A DNA stretch of 64,000 nt from Agrobacterium vitis (lineage in GTDB: Bacteria > Pseudomonadota > Alphaproteobacteria > Rhizobiales > Rhizobiaceae): the NCBI RefSeq assembly GCF_013337045.2, contig NZ_CP118259.1, forward strand, positions 2,542,001 through 2,606,000, read 5' to 3'. The notes under the pieces are model-generated. The model worked only from the letters and a program-made list of their open reading frames with translations, did no database searches and was not told the origin of the DNA. Position numbers and translations under genes: made by a program. Position 1 is the stretch's first letter, and each line of letters starts with the position of its first letter. Below are positions 33,458-41,735 of this stretch, piece by piece.

Positions 33458-33839
33458 AGGCAAACAGGTCGAATTGATCAGGATTGCCGGGCTTGTTGGC
33501 CATCCGGCGCACATGGCGCTGGCTGACGCCGAGGATGCGGGCAATCTCGCCGCGCTCTTTGCCGCTCCGCTCCAGGGCGAGCACATCAAGACGGATTGAC
33601 CGCCGTGAGCGAGTATGAGGAACATAAATCATTCCACCACTCATGAATTCACATAGCGCATAACCTGCGTCTTTGCCAAGCGCCGCGATAACCGGATGAC
33701 CGTCGTGCGGGCGCTTTGGAAATTTGATCTCTTGCCCGCCAAAGCTGCCGATCAATTTGAGAGCCACGTCAAGACCCAGAGTTTCCGCGACATCACGTAG
33801 CGAGTGCGGCAGATCACTAACGCTTACAGATAAGGTCAT
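33456..33839 (-). CDS. mor: Mor/C-family transcription activator
   Basis: The 127-aa protein has the Mor pattern: DVAETLGLDVALKLIGSFGGQEIKFPK for the dimer part and EIARILGVSQRHVRRM for the C-terminal helix-turn-helix. In Mu, Mor activates the middle promoter that makes C, which turns on late genes. No second C-like gene is visible here, so this protein may act directly on late promoters. It overlaps gemA by ATGA and is followed by hairpin copy D. Confidence 0.9.
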   Translation of the reverse strand: MTLSVSVSDLPHSLRDVAETLGLDVALKLIGSFGGQEIKFPKRPHDGHPVIAALGKDAGYALCEFMSGGMIYVPHTRSRRSIRLDVLALERSGKERGEIARILGVSQRHVRRMANKPGNPDQFDLFA

Positions 33840-34267
33840 GACGCAGCCTTTTCTTTGCCGCGCTCTTCCATCGCCTTCAAGGCATCAATGATCTTGCTTG
33901 CTTTTTCGTAGTCCAGCGTATCGGGATCGACGGCCACCTTGTCATTGCCGGGATAAAGGATACCCCGGCAAAATTCACGAAGCGCCGCACGGGAGCCGTT
34001 AGAAACCACGCCCAGGCGATGGCAAGAGTTCCAGAGCGCATGGATAAGCCGGATATAGCGTTTGTCGGAAACCGGCAGCTTTTGTCTGGCCGATGGGGTG
34101 ACTTTAAAGCCCTTCTTTTTGAGTTCATCGACCACAGCCAACTTCTGCCGGTCAGTCATTTTCCGCAATGATTCGGTGCCTGTCACCCGGACAAGCAAAG
34201 CACGGTAGGTCACATCGTCGAGGCCGAGTTGGGTTTTGGCGATGTTGATGATGGCGTTGGTGTTCAT
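33836..34267 (-). CDS. gemA: GemA / Mu gp16-like regulatory protein
   Basis: The 143-aa product has IAKTQLGLDDVTYRALLVRVTG and RYIRLIHALWNSCHRLGVV, the gp16/GemA (DUF1018) signature. In Mu this early gene affects host gyrase and gene expression. It overlaps the flanking genes by ATGA, in a coupled chain gam-orf-orf-gemA-mor. Confidence 0.88.
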   Translation of the reverse strand: MNTNAIINIAKTQLGLDDVTYRALLVRVTGTESLRKMTDRQKLAVVDELKKKGFKVTPSARQKLPVSDKRYIRLIHALWNSCHRLGVVSNGSRAALREFCRGILYPGNDKVAVDPDTLDYEKASKIIDALKAMEERGKEKAAS

Positions 34268-34482
34268 GCAGCACCGGTCAGCATGTCGGCCACATCATAA
34301 TCCAATTCATTTGGGTGGCAGTTCGAAACGTGCCGATCACCCTCAAAATGGACCTGGACATAATGCAGGTTACTTCCACCTTCGGGCCTGACAATTCCAA
34401 ACCGCCCGGTCACGGTGTGCTGAACATATTGGCCGATTGGCACATCAATACCGTAGTAGTTGCGGATGTAATCGTAGGTCAT
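34264..34482 (-). CDS. Small hypothetical phage early protein
   Basis: The 72-aa protein (VQHTVTGRFGIVRPEGGSN, then LHYVQVHFEGDRHVSNCHP) looks like a small beta-barrel. No family recognised. It is translationally coupled to both neighbours by ATGA overlaps. Confidence 0.65.
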   Translation of the reverse strand: MTYDYIRNYYGIDVPIGQYVQHTVTGRFGIVRPEGGSNLHYVQVHFEGDRHVSNCHPNELDYDVADMLTGAA

Positions 34483-34742
34483 GCTGCATCTGCCTTCTCT
34501 TCAGAGGGGATGGTGATGAAGAATTTCGGGGTGAAAATATGGGCGTACACGAATTGCACGGTCATGCCGTCTGCCTGCGCCGCCCGCCAAAATGCATCGC
34601 GGTTGTCAGGGTTCTGGAACACCGAGGCGATGGCTTCTGCCTCGGTTGCCCGGTAACTGTGACCGAGCAAGACGCCACCCGCCGTGCAAAGCGCGTAGCC
34701 TTGGCTGTAGGAGGACATGACGCGCTCATCCATCCGGCTCAC
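34479..34742 (-). CDS. Small hypothetical phage early protein
   Basis: The 87-aa product contains GYALCTAGGVLLGHSYRATE and EAIASVFQNPDNRDAFW. I do not recognise it. It overlaps gam and the next gene by 4 bases each, which supports expression. Confidence 0.6.
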   Translation of the reverse strand: MSRMDERVMSSYSQGYALCTAGGVLLGHSYRATEAEAIASVFQNPDNRDAFWRAAQADGMTVQFVYAHIFTPKFFITIPSEEKADAA

Positions 34743-35269
34743 CCCTTCGACGCCGAGGTTTCAAGCTCAAGGGGTTCAATTAGGAAGTCTTCGCCATCGG
34801 AGGAAATCGTTACCCCGGAAATTACCCGTGCCTTGTCGGGATCGGCCAACATGGCGTCCTTGTTCAGCTCTTCCTTGGTGCGGATGAAGATGCTGAAGCC
34901 GAGCTTTTTGCAGGCCTCAATAACGGCATCGACGCCGCGGACGGAAACCTTGGGTGGGCGGGCACGCCAATTGATCCGGCCTGTGCCGAAATCATGATAT
35001 TTGACCTTACCGTCATTGGTGAGGGTCAGACGATTGGCTTCGCACCATGTCTGCACGCCCTTTTCGTGTTCAATCAGTTCCGCCGACAGATCAGCGGTAT
35101 CGCGCTCGAATTTCTCGCCAGCGCGGCGGATGACTTCATCAGAAAGGGCTTTCTGAGCGGCAATTTCCCGGCGCAATGAACCGATGCGACCAACGGCCCA
35201 TACAGCATCTTCCCGAGACTGTGGAACACGAAGAATGGCTTTGGCTTTGCTTTTCGTGGTGGATTTCAT
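34739..35269 (-). CDS. Gam-like host-nuclease inhibitor
   Basis: The 176-aa product (MKSTTKSKAKAILRVP) has the Mu Gam layout: a long N-terminal helix pair (VGRIGSLRREIAAQKA, FERDTADLSAELIEHEKGV) then WCEANRLTL and IRTKEELNKDAML. Mu Gam is a Ku-like dimer that coats DNA ends and blocks RecBCD. ATG 35269 with AGGAA upstream is used; the frame opens at 35377 but the first part is unlike Gam. Confidence 0.87.
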   Translation of the reverse strand: MKSTTKSKAKAILRVPQSREDAVWAVGRIGSLRREIAAQKALSDEVIRRAGEKFERDTADLSAELIEHEKGVQTWCEANRLTLTNDGKVKYHDFGTGRINWRARPPKVSVRGVDAVIEACKKLGFSIFIRTKEELNKDAMLADPDKARVISGVTISSDGEDFLIEPLELETSASKG

Positions 35270-35286
35270 GAGCATTTCCTTTTCTG

Positions 35287-35694
35287 TCAGATGGTGGAAA
35301 CTTGGAGGGATGGCGATGCGGGTGAAGCTGCACTGCTGTTCTCGGGGTTCTGTTTGCAGTTGCGGCAAGCAGCCCAATGCTTGAGTTTGCCGGGATCACT
35401 GGTGGACATGGGGGCTGCGCAAAATTCGCCGCAGGCCTCTGGTGTGATTGCTTTGCGCAAATGGGGGCACCAGACACGACGGGCATAAAGCGCCATGACG
35501 GGACCTGCGATCTTGGCTTGCACCTTGTCGGTTCGGGCGCTGTATTTGCCAGCACATAGCAGCGAGATCGCGGTGCGTGACACGCCAAGTTCTCTGGCAA
35601 TGTCGGCCTTGGTGCGGTCCGGTTTCGCGGCCTCAATCCGCAACACCTCCATCCATGCAGGATCGGCCAATCCCATCAGCTTCATTTGCTGCAT
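35287..35694 (-). CDS. Small DNA-binding phage protein with HTH and Cys-rich part
   Basis: This 135-aa protein carries a clear helix-turn-helix, KADIARELGVSRTAISLLCA (30-49), followed by Cys residues in CPHLRK, CGEFC and CRNC that could bind zinc. No named family. It lies in the early operon after the MuB-like gene and an MarR-like gene, so it may regulate early transcription. Confidence 0.65.
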   Translation of the reverse strand: MQQMKLMGLADPAWMEVLRIEAAKPDRTKADIARELGVSRTAISLLCAGKYSARTDKVQAKIAGPVMALYARRVWCPHLRKAITPEACGEFCAAPMSTSDPGKLKHWAACRNCKQNPENSSAASPASPSLQVSTI

Positions 35695-36281
35695 GGCACG
35701 TCCTCACGAAGATTGTAGTCGTGGAGCATTTTGGTTTTCGGGCGGTACACAGGCGCTTTTGCCCCGGTATCCTTCACAAGCCGAAATCGCTTATGGCCGC
35801 TGGACGTTAGCTTGGTGCCGCGCTGGCGAATGGGTAATTCGACCACGTAACCGGCACTTTTCAGGCGGCGCACATACCACCGGGCATTGTTGTCTGCGTC
35901 TTTGTCTTCTGCCGTGGCCGCAACCATCACAATGTCACCGATGGTGAAGTTGCCACCCATGCGAATGGCGGTCCAAACCCGTTGGCGGAATGTGCCGAAT
36001 ACGGGTTTGCGAACACTCGCCGTGTCAGGCCGGATCGGGCCACCTTTCAGGATCTCGCCACGGGCGGCGGCATCCACGCCCGCAGGCGTCAATTGATAGC
36101 AGCCCTTTTCAATGCGCTCGACATAGCCGCGCATTATGAGCCTGAAAGCTCCGTCCGAAATCTGCCCCCGGTCCAGCGACAGAGTGGCGTCCAGTTCGTC
36201 AATGGTTTTGCATGAACCGTCAGCAAGGCAATGCAGGAGGGTTGTCGGCAATGTGCCGTTTTCAAGCCGCGCCGTCATCAC
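35682..36281 (-). CDS. Winged-helix-like early protein
   Basis: The 199-aa protein has a winged-helix pattern near the start (TLLHCLADGSCKTIDELDA, ISDGAFRLIMRGYVERIEKG CYQLTPAG split by one turn) and a second similar fold further on (VWTAIRMGGNFTIGDI, RRLKSAGYVVEL). It overlaps the MuB-like gene by ATGA. The role is unknown; DNA binding is likely. Confidence 0.6.
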   Translation of the reverse strand: MMTARLENGTLPTTLLHCLADGSCKTIDELDATLSLDRGQISDGAFRLIMRGYVERIEKGCYQLTPAGVDAAARGEILKGGPIRPDTASVRKPVFGTFRQRVWTAIRMGGNFTIGDIVMVAATAEDKDADNNARWYVRRLKSAGYVVELPIRQRGTKLTSSGHKRFRLVKDTGAKAPVYRPKTKMLHDYNLREDVPCSK

Positions 36282-37045
36282 AGCACCTCCGGCACCATGA
36301 TGGACTGGCCGTTGTGGCGGTCCTTTATGATCGCCATGCCTGCCATGTCGGCCATGCTAACACCTTGATCGCCGGGCTCCATGCGCAAGCCGAACCGTTC
36401 GATATTAGCGATGGCTTCCAGCACTTCTCGGTTGTAGCCTTGAGAGACCTTAAATACGAAACCAGCCAGATCGTCGGCAACCTTGACCTCGCAACGCTGG
36501 TCGATCAGCGTTTTAACATCGGTAAGGGTTGCCTTTTCGAACCGGACTTTCTGGCTGACACGCGAGGACACCTGCGGAAAGCGGGTCAGGTGATCGTTGA
36601 CCTTGCCCATGCCGACAAGAATGATCGGCAATTCGATAATGTCGGAAATGTCGCGGACTGTTTCGAGGATAGTTTCCTTCTTGCTGATATGGTCGGCCTC
36701 GTCGATGACAAGCGCAAAGTTGCGTCGGGCCATGGCAGCGGCATTGTTGCGCATTGCCAGCTCTTCAATGACCTTCTGGAACTTCTTCTGGAATGAGTGC
36801 GGTGGATTGGCGCGAAGCTCTTCCAGCAACTCGTTCATGAACCATGCTGCGGTCCATTCTTTCTTGGCCCGCAGATAAATGGCACCATTATGTGCGACCC
36901 AATGCTTGAGCGTGGTGGTTTTGCCCAAGCCGGGCAGGCCATCGACAACAGCAAGGCAGGCCTCCTGCGCACCGCGCTGCTCAAGGGCGGCAAGGGCAGA
37001 TTGAAACCGTTTCACGTTGCTGGTCTCGACAAAAACATTCTTCAT
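36278..37045 (-). CDS. MuB-like AAA+ ATPase, transposition target protein
   Basis: This 255-aa ATPase shows Walker A GLPGLGKTTT (36-45) and Walker B FALVIDEADH (110-119), then a sensor region ELPIILVGMG. MuB-type proteins bind target DNA, stimulate the transposase and give target immunity. It follows the transposase gene after 27 bases. Confidence 0.9.
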   Translation of the reverse strand: MKNVFVETSNVKRFQSALAALEQRGAQEACLAVVDGLPGLGKTTTLKHWVAHNGAIYLRAKKEWTAAWFMNELLEELRANPPHSFQKKFQKVIEELAMRNNAAAMARRNFALVIDEADHISKKETILETVRDISDIIELPIILVGMGKVNDHLTRFPQVSSRVSQKVRFEKATLTDVKTLIDQRCEVKVADDLAGFVFKVSQGYNREVLEAIANIERFGLRMEPGDQGVSMADMAGMAIIKDRHNGQSIMVPEVL

Positions 37046-37072
37046 GCGTATTTTCCTTGGTGTTGACGACTG

Positions 37073-39211
37073 TCAGGCAGCGGCGCGGATGAGGTTTCGA
37101 AGCGCGTCCAGGTCGATGCCTGACAGTCGGAGAAGTTCAATTGAGCCGGGGCGTTGAAGCGCCGATCTCAAGACGCGAACGTGGGTACTGGTGACTTGAT
37201 CGGGATGGTCGAGCGCCCATGCGGCAAGCTCTTCATCCGTTGCAAAGCCCCGCTTGCGAGGTTGGTCACTCGCTACCGGCGGGCTTTGAGAAATTTCCTG
37301 ACCATTGCTGACAACCAGCGTCGGGCCTGCGGATACAGGCTCTGGTGTCACGTCGATCATCTGAATTGGCTGTTGTGCCGTGGCCTCCAGATAGCGGGCT
37401 GGCGACAATTCGGCATCGACCTCGGCAAGGTGGTCGGTAAGACGACGGGCGCGGGATGCAGCCCGCTTCTCGATTGCCGCCCGCTCCATGGTCAGCGGGA
37501 TGTAACGCTCTTCGTTTCCGGCAAAGACGGCAACGCAGATCAAGCGGCCCATCAGCTCTTCGCCATCGCGGCGCTCGATCTCCCGCACCCAAACCTTGCT
37601 GGCATCGTGGATATCGTAACCGACCAGCACGTCATCGCCGTGGAACTCTTCCAATGCCATGTGGAAGTAAGTGTTAGTCAGCCATTCGATCATGGCGCGA
37701 CGGGTGCGGCGCTTCACGTAAGGCCTGAAAAGGTCGTTCTTTTCATGCTCCAGAACCGGCACGATCTCAAAGCCCGTGGAGACATGATATTCCCACATCT
37801 GGTTCGGGGACATCTTGCCCGGCAATGACGAATGCGGCTTGGCATTGTAGGAAGCCACGGCATTGACGCAGGCCGTTAGGAAATCCTGCCAAGTGGGCAA
37901 GCGGCTGGATGCGCCGAATTGCTTGATGTCTTTACGGGTGGTTTTGAAAGACTTTTGCCGGGCCTGCCTGTCCATATCCGCGCCGATATAGGTCTCGAAT
38001 TCCTTCGATAGCGGGTTCCAGACCGAACCATTGAAGCGTTCGATAATGCCTCTGGCTTGCGAGTTTTGTGGCAGCGAGTGAAGCTTGGTGATGCCCAAAC
38101 GTTCGGTGACACCCGTTAGCTCGTTGTCGAGAACGTCATTTTTAAAGCCCGGTCCACGATCCACGTAAAAGATCGCCGGAATGCCGTTCTGTTCGCAGGC
38201 ATAGCGGAGCGCATCGACGACGCCGATGGTGTTTTCCGCAAGACCAAAGGAGAATCCAACACATTTCCGGGTCGCAACGTCCACGATGCTGGTGATTTCT
38301 GGACGGAATGGCTGACCGTGGATCGGATGGGCAATCTCGGCGTCAAATGTCTTGCCGTCAGCTGTGTAAACGCAACCGGGCAACAGATCAGCGGTGGAGC
38401 GCATCGTGAAAGCCATTCGGCTCTTCAGCGTCAAAGATCCCTCGCGGCCACGATGCTTTTCGACATTGCCAAGCCGCGCCATCAACCGGCGAACCTGATC
38501 GTAGTTCGGTGGCATGATATGCGATGGCAGCGCCTTACAATAATTTTCTAACGCATCGGTTAGGCAGGGCTTGGTCGGCTGGGCATAAAACCGCAGGAAC
38601 TGCCAGAACCATGACGGCACTTCCTGCTTTTCCTTAGTGGGCAAAGGGGCAAGAGCGCCAAGGCCGACCGTATCGCGCAGCTTGAACCACTCGTACAAGG
38701 TGGCACGGCTGACCACCGCCTTTCCCGAAGTCCGATCATTGGCGGTAATCAGAATGGTTTCCGAAACATCAAGCGCGGCTGGATCGGCGAGAAAAGAATA
38801 AATGGCTTGGCGTAGGGACAGACCGGAAATGATCTGATGCATTTCGATTGCCGACAAAATCGCCGAACGGGCATTCATAACATCGCGCTGACGGGCCGAT
38901 AGGGTGGCTGTGGAGAGTTTTTCTCTGGCGGTCACCTCTTTGGACTTCGTTGCCTGTTGGCTAGCTGTCACCAGTTCACGGACGCGTTCGCCGTGCAAAG
39001 CAGCCTGTAATGCTTCGGGTAGAAGCGAGATATGAAATTCAAATCCACCGCCGCCTTCGCGGCCTGCACGCTTGCGGCAAAGATCGTCTGAGAGGCTTTT
39101 CCAATCATGACGATCAATATGGTCCTGCACGCCCCGCTTTGTATGCGGCAGCGCCCGAAGCTTTAGGCGTACACCAGCGTCGGCTATTTCTTTAGCTGTT
39201 AGGAAGGTCAT
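37073..39211 (-). CDS. MuA-like DDE transposase
   Basis: The 712-aa protein starts at ATG 39211, which overlaps the previous stop (ATGA) and has AGGAGG upstream. It has an N-terminal winged-helix (MTFLTAKEIADAG, GVQDHIDRHDW), an integrase core with Asp285 (YTADGK), Asp351 (FYVDRGPGF) and Glu391 (RGIIERF), and a C-terminal beta-barrel and MuB-contact tail. The order and spacing match MuA D269, D336 and E392. It should bind the CTTCTGGACA sites at both phage ends. Confidence 0.95.
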   Translation of the reverse strand: MTFLTAKEIADAGVRLKLRALPHTKRGVQDHIDRHDWKSLSDDLCRKRAGREGGGGFEFHISLLPEALQAALHGERVRELVTASQQATKSKEVTAREKLSTATLSARQRDVMNARSAILSAIEMHQIISGLSLRQAIYSFLADPAALDVSETILITANDRTSGKAVVSRATLYEWFKLRDTVGLGALAPLPTKEKQEVPSWFWQFLRFYAQPTKPCLTDALENYCKALPSHIMPPNYDQVRRLMARLGNVEKHRGREGSLTLKSRMAFTMRSTADLLPGCVYTADGKTFDAEIAHPIHGQPFRPEITSIVDVATRKCVGFSFGLAENTIGVVDALRYACEQNGIPAIFYVDRGPGFKNDVLDNELTGVTERLGITKLHSLPQNSQARGIIERFNGSVWNPLSKEFETYIGADMDRQARQKSFKTTRKDIKQFGASSRLPTWQDFLTACVNAVASYNAKPHSSLPGKMSPNQMWEYHVSTGFEIVPVLEHEKNDLFRPYVKRRTRRAMIEWLTNTYFHMALEEFHGDDVLVGYDIHDASKVWVREIERRDGEELMGRLICVAVFAGNEERYIPLTMERAAIEKRAASRARRLTDHLAEVDAELSPARYLEATAQQPIQMIDVTPEPVSAGPTLVVSNGQEISQSPPVASDQPRKRGFATDEELAAWALDHPDQVTSTHVRVLRSALQRPGSIELLRLSGIDLDALRNLIRAAA

Positions 39212-39669
39212 TTGAGCAACCCTCCTACGCGGCCCCGCAGCGCGGCGCGTTGCCGTTCCAGCTCGGCAAGGCGCTCCTCTGTCTGCCAAAGGCGGATTAC
39301 CTCCGCATACCTCGAGGGTACCGCAACGAAACCGGCGAAATCGGAGACAAAATTGAGCAACTCATGACAGCCGGTCACGTCGACAAGAGCTATGAAGCGC
39401 TCAAGAGTGATCTTTTGATCGCGGCGCGCTGGCGAAGCGTAGCAATCGAGCATGTTTTCGGTCACTTTTTGAGAGAGATAGTCAGACATCTCCGCCGCGA
39501 TCTCAGCGCGGGTTTTTCCGCTGAGAGTCATGGCCTCAGACAGGACGCGAGAAATCTTCACGTCAAGCGTACCGCCTTTGGACACCTCAGGAGCAAAGAC
39601 TGGCGCGACTTCCGGTGGCGTGTAATCGCGAAAAAGGTCCAGCGTGTGCGGATCGCTGCGCTTCGTCAT
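39208..39669 (-). CDS. Early phage protein upstream of transposase, unknown function
   Basis: The 153-aa protein starts MTKRSDPHTLDLFRDYTPP and has a helix-rich body (KTRAEIAAEMSDYLSQKVTEN) resembling a regulator-type HTH, with an acidic end. Similar proteins are found before transposase genes in rhizobial Mu-like phages, as far as I know. A TTG at 39675 overlapping the previous stop is an alternative start. Confidence 0.65.
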   Translation of the reverse strand: MTKRSDPHTLDLFRDYTPPEVAPVFAPEVSKGGTLDVKISRVLSEAMTLSGKTRAEIAAEMSDYLSQKVTENMLDCYASPARRDQKITLERFIALVDVTGCHELLNFVSDFAGFVAVPSRYAEVIRLWQTEERLAELERQRAALRGRVGGLLK

Positions 39670-39671
39670 GA

Positions 39672-40034
39672 TCAAATGCAGCCCTGACGTCGAGAAGCGC
39701 GGGCATAAATGGCTTTGTGCGCCAGCAGCGCAAACTTGGTATGCCGGTTTAGATGGCTCTTTCGATCATCGACGATTTGCTCGTTGATCGGACTGACCGA
39801 TTCCTGTCTGGAAATCGCGAATGCCAGGGCGGCGGCCCAATCTGCGTCGAGGCTTCGGGCTAGATTGGCAGGAATGTCAATTTCAGAAAGGCACAGGAGG
39901 GAGACCGAAGGAATGCTGGAAGCCTCCGGAGCGTTTGCTGCCGTCGCCCACGCTGACGCGGGAGCTGTGGCTATATCGGTTGGACTGGATATTTCTCCAG
40001 CCGCATTCTTCATTGCTGACACGCAGGCCGTCAT
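39672..40034 (-). CDS. Hypothetical early protein after ner
   Basis: The 120-aa product is Ala/Ser-rich at the start and has ANLARSLDADWAAALAFAIS and NEQIVDDRKSHLNRHTKFALL. I see no known domain. Its ATG overlaps the ner stop (ATGA), which supports translation. Confidence 0.55.
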   Translation of the reverse strand: MTACVSAMKNAAGEISSPTDIATAPASAWATAANAPEASSIPSVSLLCLSEIDIPANLARSLDADWAAALAFAISRQESVSPINEQIVDDRKSHLNRHTKFALLAHKAIYARASRRQGCI

Positions 40035-40327
40035 GCCGCCACCCGCTTGTCAACAGCAGCATTAGATTTCTGACTTTCTAACGGCCCATGTTTCTTGCTA
40101 TCGTACACACGGGTTTTGGTTTTGGGATATCGGTTCGGCCAAAGGGTTTCGACCTTCTGCCCAATGAAGTCAGCGACGATCTGTTCGTTGATGGCGTTGG
40201 GACGCTTCCAGACGTGACGGAAGCTGGCGGGGTTGCGACCGTTGCGGAGTGCGAGTTGTTCGAGCGTCATGCCACGCTCTTGGATCTCGCAAAGTATCCG
40301 CTTCGGGGTCCAATTGATGGCACCCAT
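40031..40327 (-). CDS. ner: Ner-like transcriptional regulator
   Basis: The 98-aa protein reads MGAINWTPKRILCEIQERG, then MTLEQLALRNGRNPASF and IADFIG-type ends (VADFIGQKVETLWPNRY), as in Ner/Nlp DNA-binding proteins. ATG 40327 with AGGAG 8 bases upstream is preferred to the frame opening at 40360. Ner turns down early and repressor transcription. It lies divergent to the repressor gene. Confidence 0.9.
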   Translation of the reverse strand: MGAINWTPKRILCEIQERGMTLEQLALRNGRNPASFRHVWKRPNAINEQIVADFIGQKVETLWPNRYPKTKTRVYDSKKHGPLESQKSNAAVDKRVAA

Positions 40328-40481
40328 AGCTATTACTCCTAGCAAGAGCGGACGCAGCAACGTCCGCTTTTTGTTGGTAGTTTGGTAACATTCGCGGCCT
40401 GCCGAAGCGGGCTGCTAAAACTATGGGTAGACCACAATTGCGTAATCATCAATACGCAATTGTGGTTCTAGGTGTGGATAT
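40328..40481. promoter_or_regulatory. Divergent early/repressor control region with large operator palindrome
   Basis: The region separates ner (leftward) and the repressor (rightward). It contains ACCACAATTGCGTA (40431-40444) and its exact inverse TACGCAATTGTGGT (40453-40466) with an 8-bp spacer, each arm including the smaller palindrome CAATTG. TTTGGTA occurs twice close by (about 40379-40390). Likely binding sites for the repressor and/or Ner. Confidence 0.8.
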
Positions 40482-40850
40482 TTGGCGAAAAGCGAGAGCG
40501 AGCCGAAAACGGATCTTGGCGCTAGGATTCGGGACGTTCGAAGGAAATTGGGAGACCCTGATCGGTCGGAGTTTGCTGATAGCCTTGGCATCAGCAAGAA
40601 CACGCTTGCCTATTACGAGCGCGGCGAAAGAACACCTGACGCTTCTACGCTCGCCGTCTACCACGAAAGATTCGGGGTAAATCTCAATTGGCTTACGACA
40701 GGCAAGGGCGAGACGTTTACGTTATCGAGCGAAGACTTGAGCGAAAACGACGCTCAACTCTTACGCGACTTCCGCCAGCTGCCTGAAAATCGGCAGCTGG
40801 ACATAATGGAAATCACACAAATGCATCTCAAGCGGATACAGCGTGGATAA
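40482..40850 (+). CDS. Phage repressor, XRE helix-turn-helix family
   Basis: The 122-aa protein starts at TTG 40482 (no ATG upstream in frame) and has an N-terminal HTH (RIRDVRRKLGD, EFADSLGISKNTLAYYERGE) and a C-terminal helical part LRDFRQLPENRQLDIMEITQ, like short lambdoid/Mu-type repressors. It is the only early-region gene read rightward and faces ner across the operator palindrome, so it is the best candidate for the immunity repressor. Confidence 0.82.
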   Translation: MAKSESEPKTDLGARIRDVRRKLGDPDRSEFADSLGISKNTLAYYERGERTPDASTLAVYHERFGVNLNWLTTGKGETFTLSSEDLSENDAQLLRDFRQLPENRQLDIMEITQMHLKRIQRG

Positions 40851-41019
40851 GGAGCGGCATTCTGCGGCTCTCGTTTTCAAAGACATCTATCTGGATGTTT
40901 GGGCCGTAAATCTGCTTGACCGATGCCTCTAACTCATCGAGCGCTTTGGACATCCTAGATCGTACTTTAACATCCACTGATCCAACAGCCAAAAGCCCTA
41001 AAAATTCACGTCTGTTCAT
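40828..41019 (-). CDS. Small protein with twin-arginine-like start, antisense to the repressor 3' end
   Basis: A 63-aa frame from ATG 41019 begins MNRREFLGLLAVGSV, which looks like a twin-arginine signal, but no mature exported domain follows; the rest is polar and helical. It overlaps the end of the repressor gene by 23 bases on the other strand. A GTG at 41031 is an alternative start. It may be a truncated gene or a small regulator. Confidence 0.4.
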   Translation of the reverse strand: MNRREFLGLLAVGSVDVKVRSRMSKALDELEASVKQIYGPNIQIDVFENESRRMPLLIHAVSA

Positions 41020-41031
41020 TTCTTGCCCCAC

Positions 41032-41357
41032 ACTAAACGCCTATAAAATACAACCACATGCGCTTGTGCAGGCCTATAAATCGCCTTCGGCCTTTGAAGT
41101 CAAAAGCTTTTATTTTTCAAACTGATATGCGTATATTCGAACTTAAAATTAGGGCGGAAAATTACCCCCGAATACCGATGGTAAATGGTTGATTTTCACC
41201 TACCAAACTTTAAGTTTTTGAGCAGAAAAAAATTACCACTATTACATTAGCTTAATATAAATTACCCCTTGGATTTGCGGGGTAAAAATGGTCAAGCGCA
41301 AGCAGCTCTCATCACTGATATCATCGCTCGGCAATGACGAGCTGCAAATCGCCGATC
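41032..41357. promoter_or_regulatory. AT-rich control region with repeated TTACC motifs
   Basis: No gene is supported. AATTACC occurs three times (about 41159, 41231 and 41260), and TTACCCC (41262-41268) pairs with GGGGTAA (41279-41285). This looks like a set of operator half-sites, perhaps for the XRE protein encoded at 41358-41735. Confidence 0.4.
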
Positions 41358-41735
41358 TTATGGTTGGCTGTTATGAGTGTAAGCTGTTTGGCGTCTGCGA
41401 GACGCCGTCTTCATTCTTTGCAGCGCCAGATATAATGGCCGGATATCTCGCCCCCCCGCCGCCATCTGGGCAATCGCGCTTAAAATCCGCCCTGTCGTCG
41501 CCAAAGCCTCGATCTCGTCTGGAGACATAAGCATGGTTGGCGGATCACTTCGCAAGGCTTCCGGCGTAACGTCGAACACCCGAGCCACGGCATCAAGTGT
41601 TGACTGACGGGTAGGCCGTCCTCGCTCCAAGGCTGATATTGTCTGTACGGTTTTCCCGGTCGCCAACGCGAGATCGGCTTGCGTCATCTCAGCCGCCTTA
41701 CGCCAAGCCCGCACTTTATATCTAAGAATGCCCAT
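41358..41735 (-). CDS. XRE-family regulator near the phage left end
   Basis: The 125-aa protein (MGILRYKVRAWRKAAEMTQA) has a strong HTH_3 motif, LALATGKTVQTISALERGR, and an acidic helical C-terminus with SPDEIEALATTGRIL. It is the first gene inside the phage left end. It could be a second repressor-type control protein. ATG 41735 is preferred to 41759, which adds a Gly-rich stretch. Confidence 0.75.
   Translation of the reverse strand: MGILRYKVRAWRKAAEMTQADLALATGKTVQTISALERGRPTRQSTLDAVARVFDVTPEALRSDPPTMLMSPDEIEALATTGRILSAIAQMAAGGRDIRPLYLALQRMKTASRRRQTAYTHNSQP

Noticed and set aside
4870..40080. Apparent frequency of CTAACG/CGTTAG in the prophage (about 20 sightings)
   Set aside because: About 20 occurrences of a non-palindromic hexamer on both strands are expected by chance in 40 kb, so no enrichment is shown.
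41288..41530. Plus-strand frame of 80 codons near the phage left end, preceded by GGGGTAA
   Set aside because: More than half lies antisense to the XRE gene and its second half is Pro/Ser-rich noise; the first 25 codons are weak evidence only.
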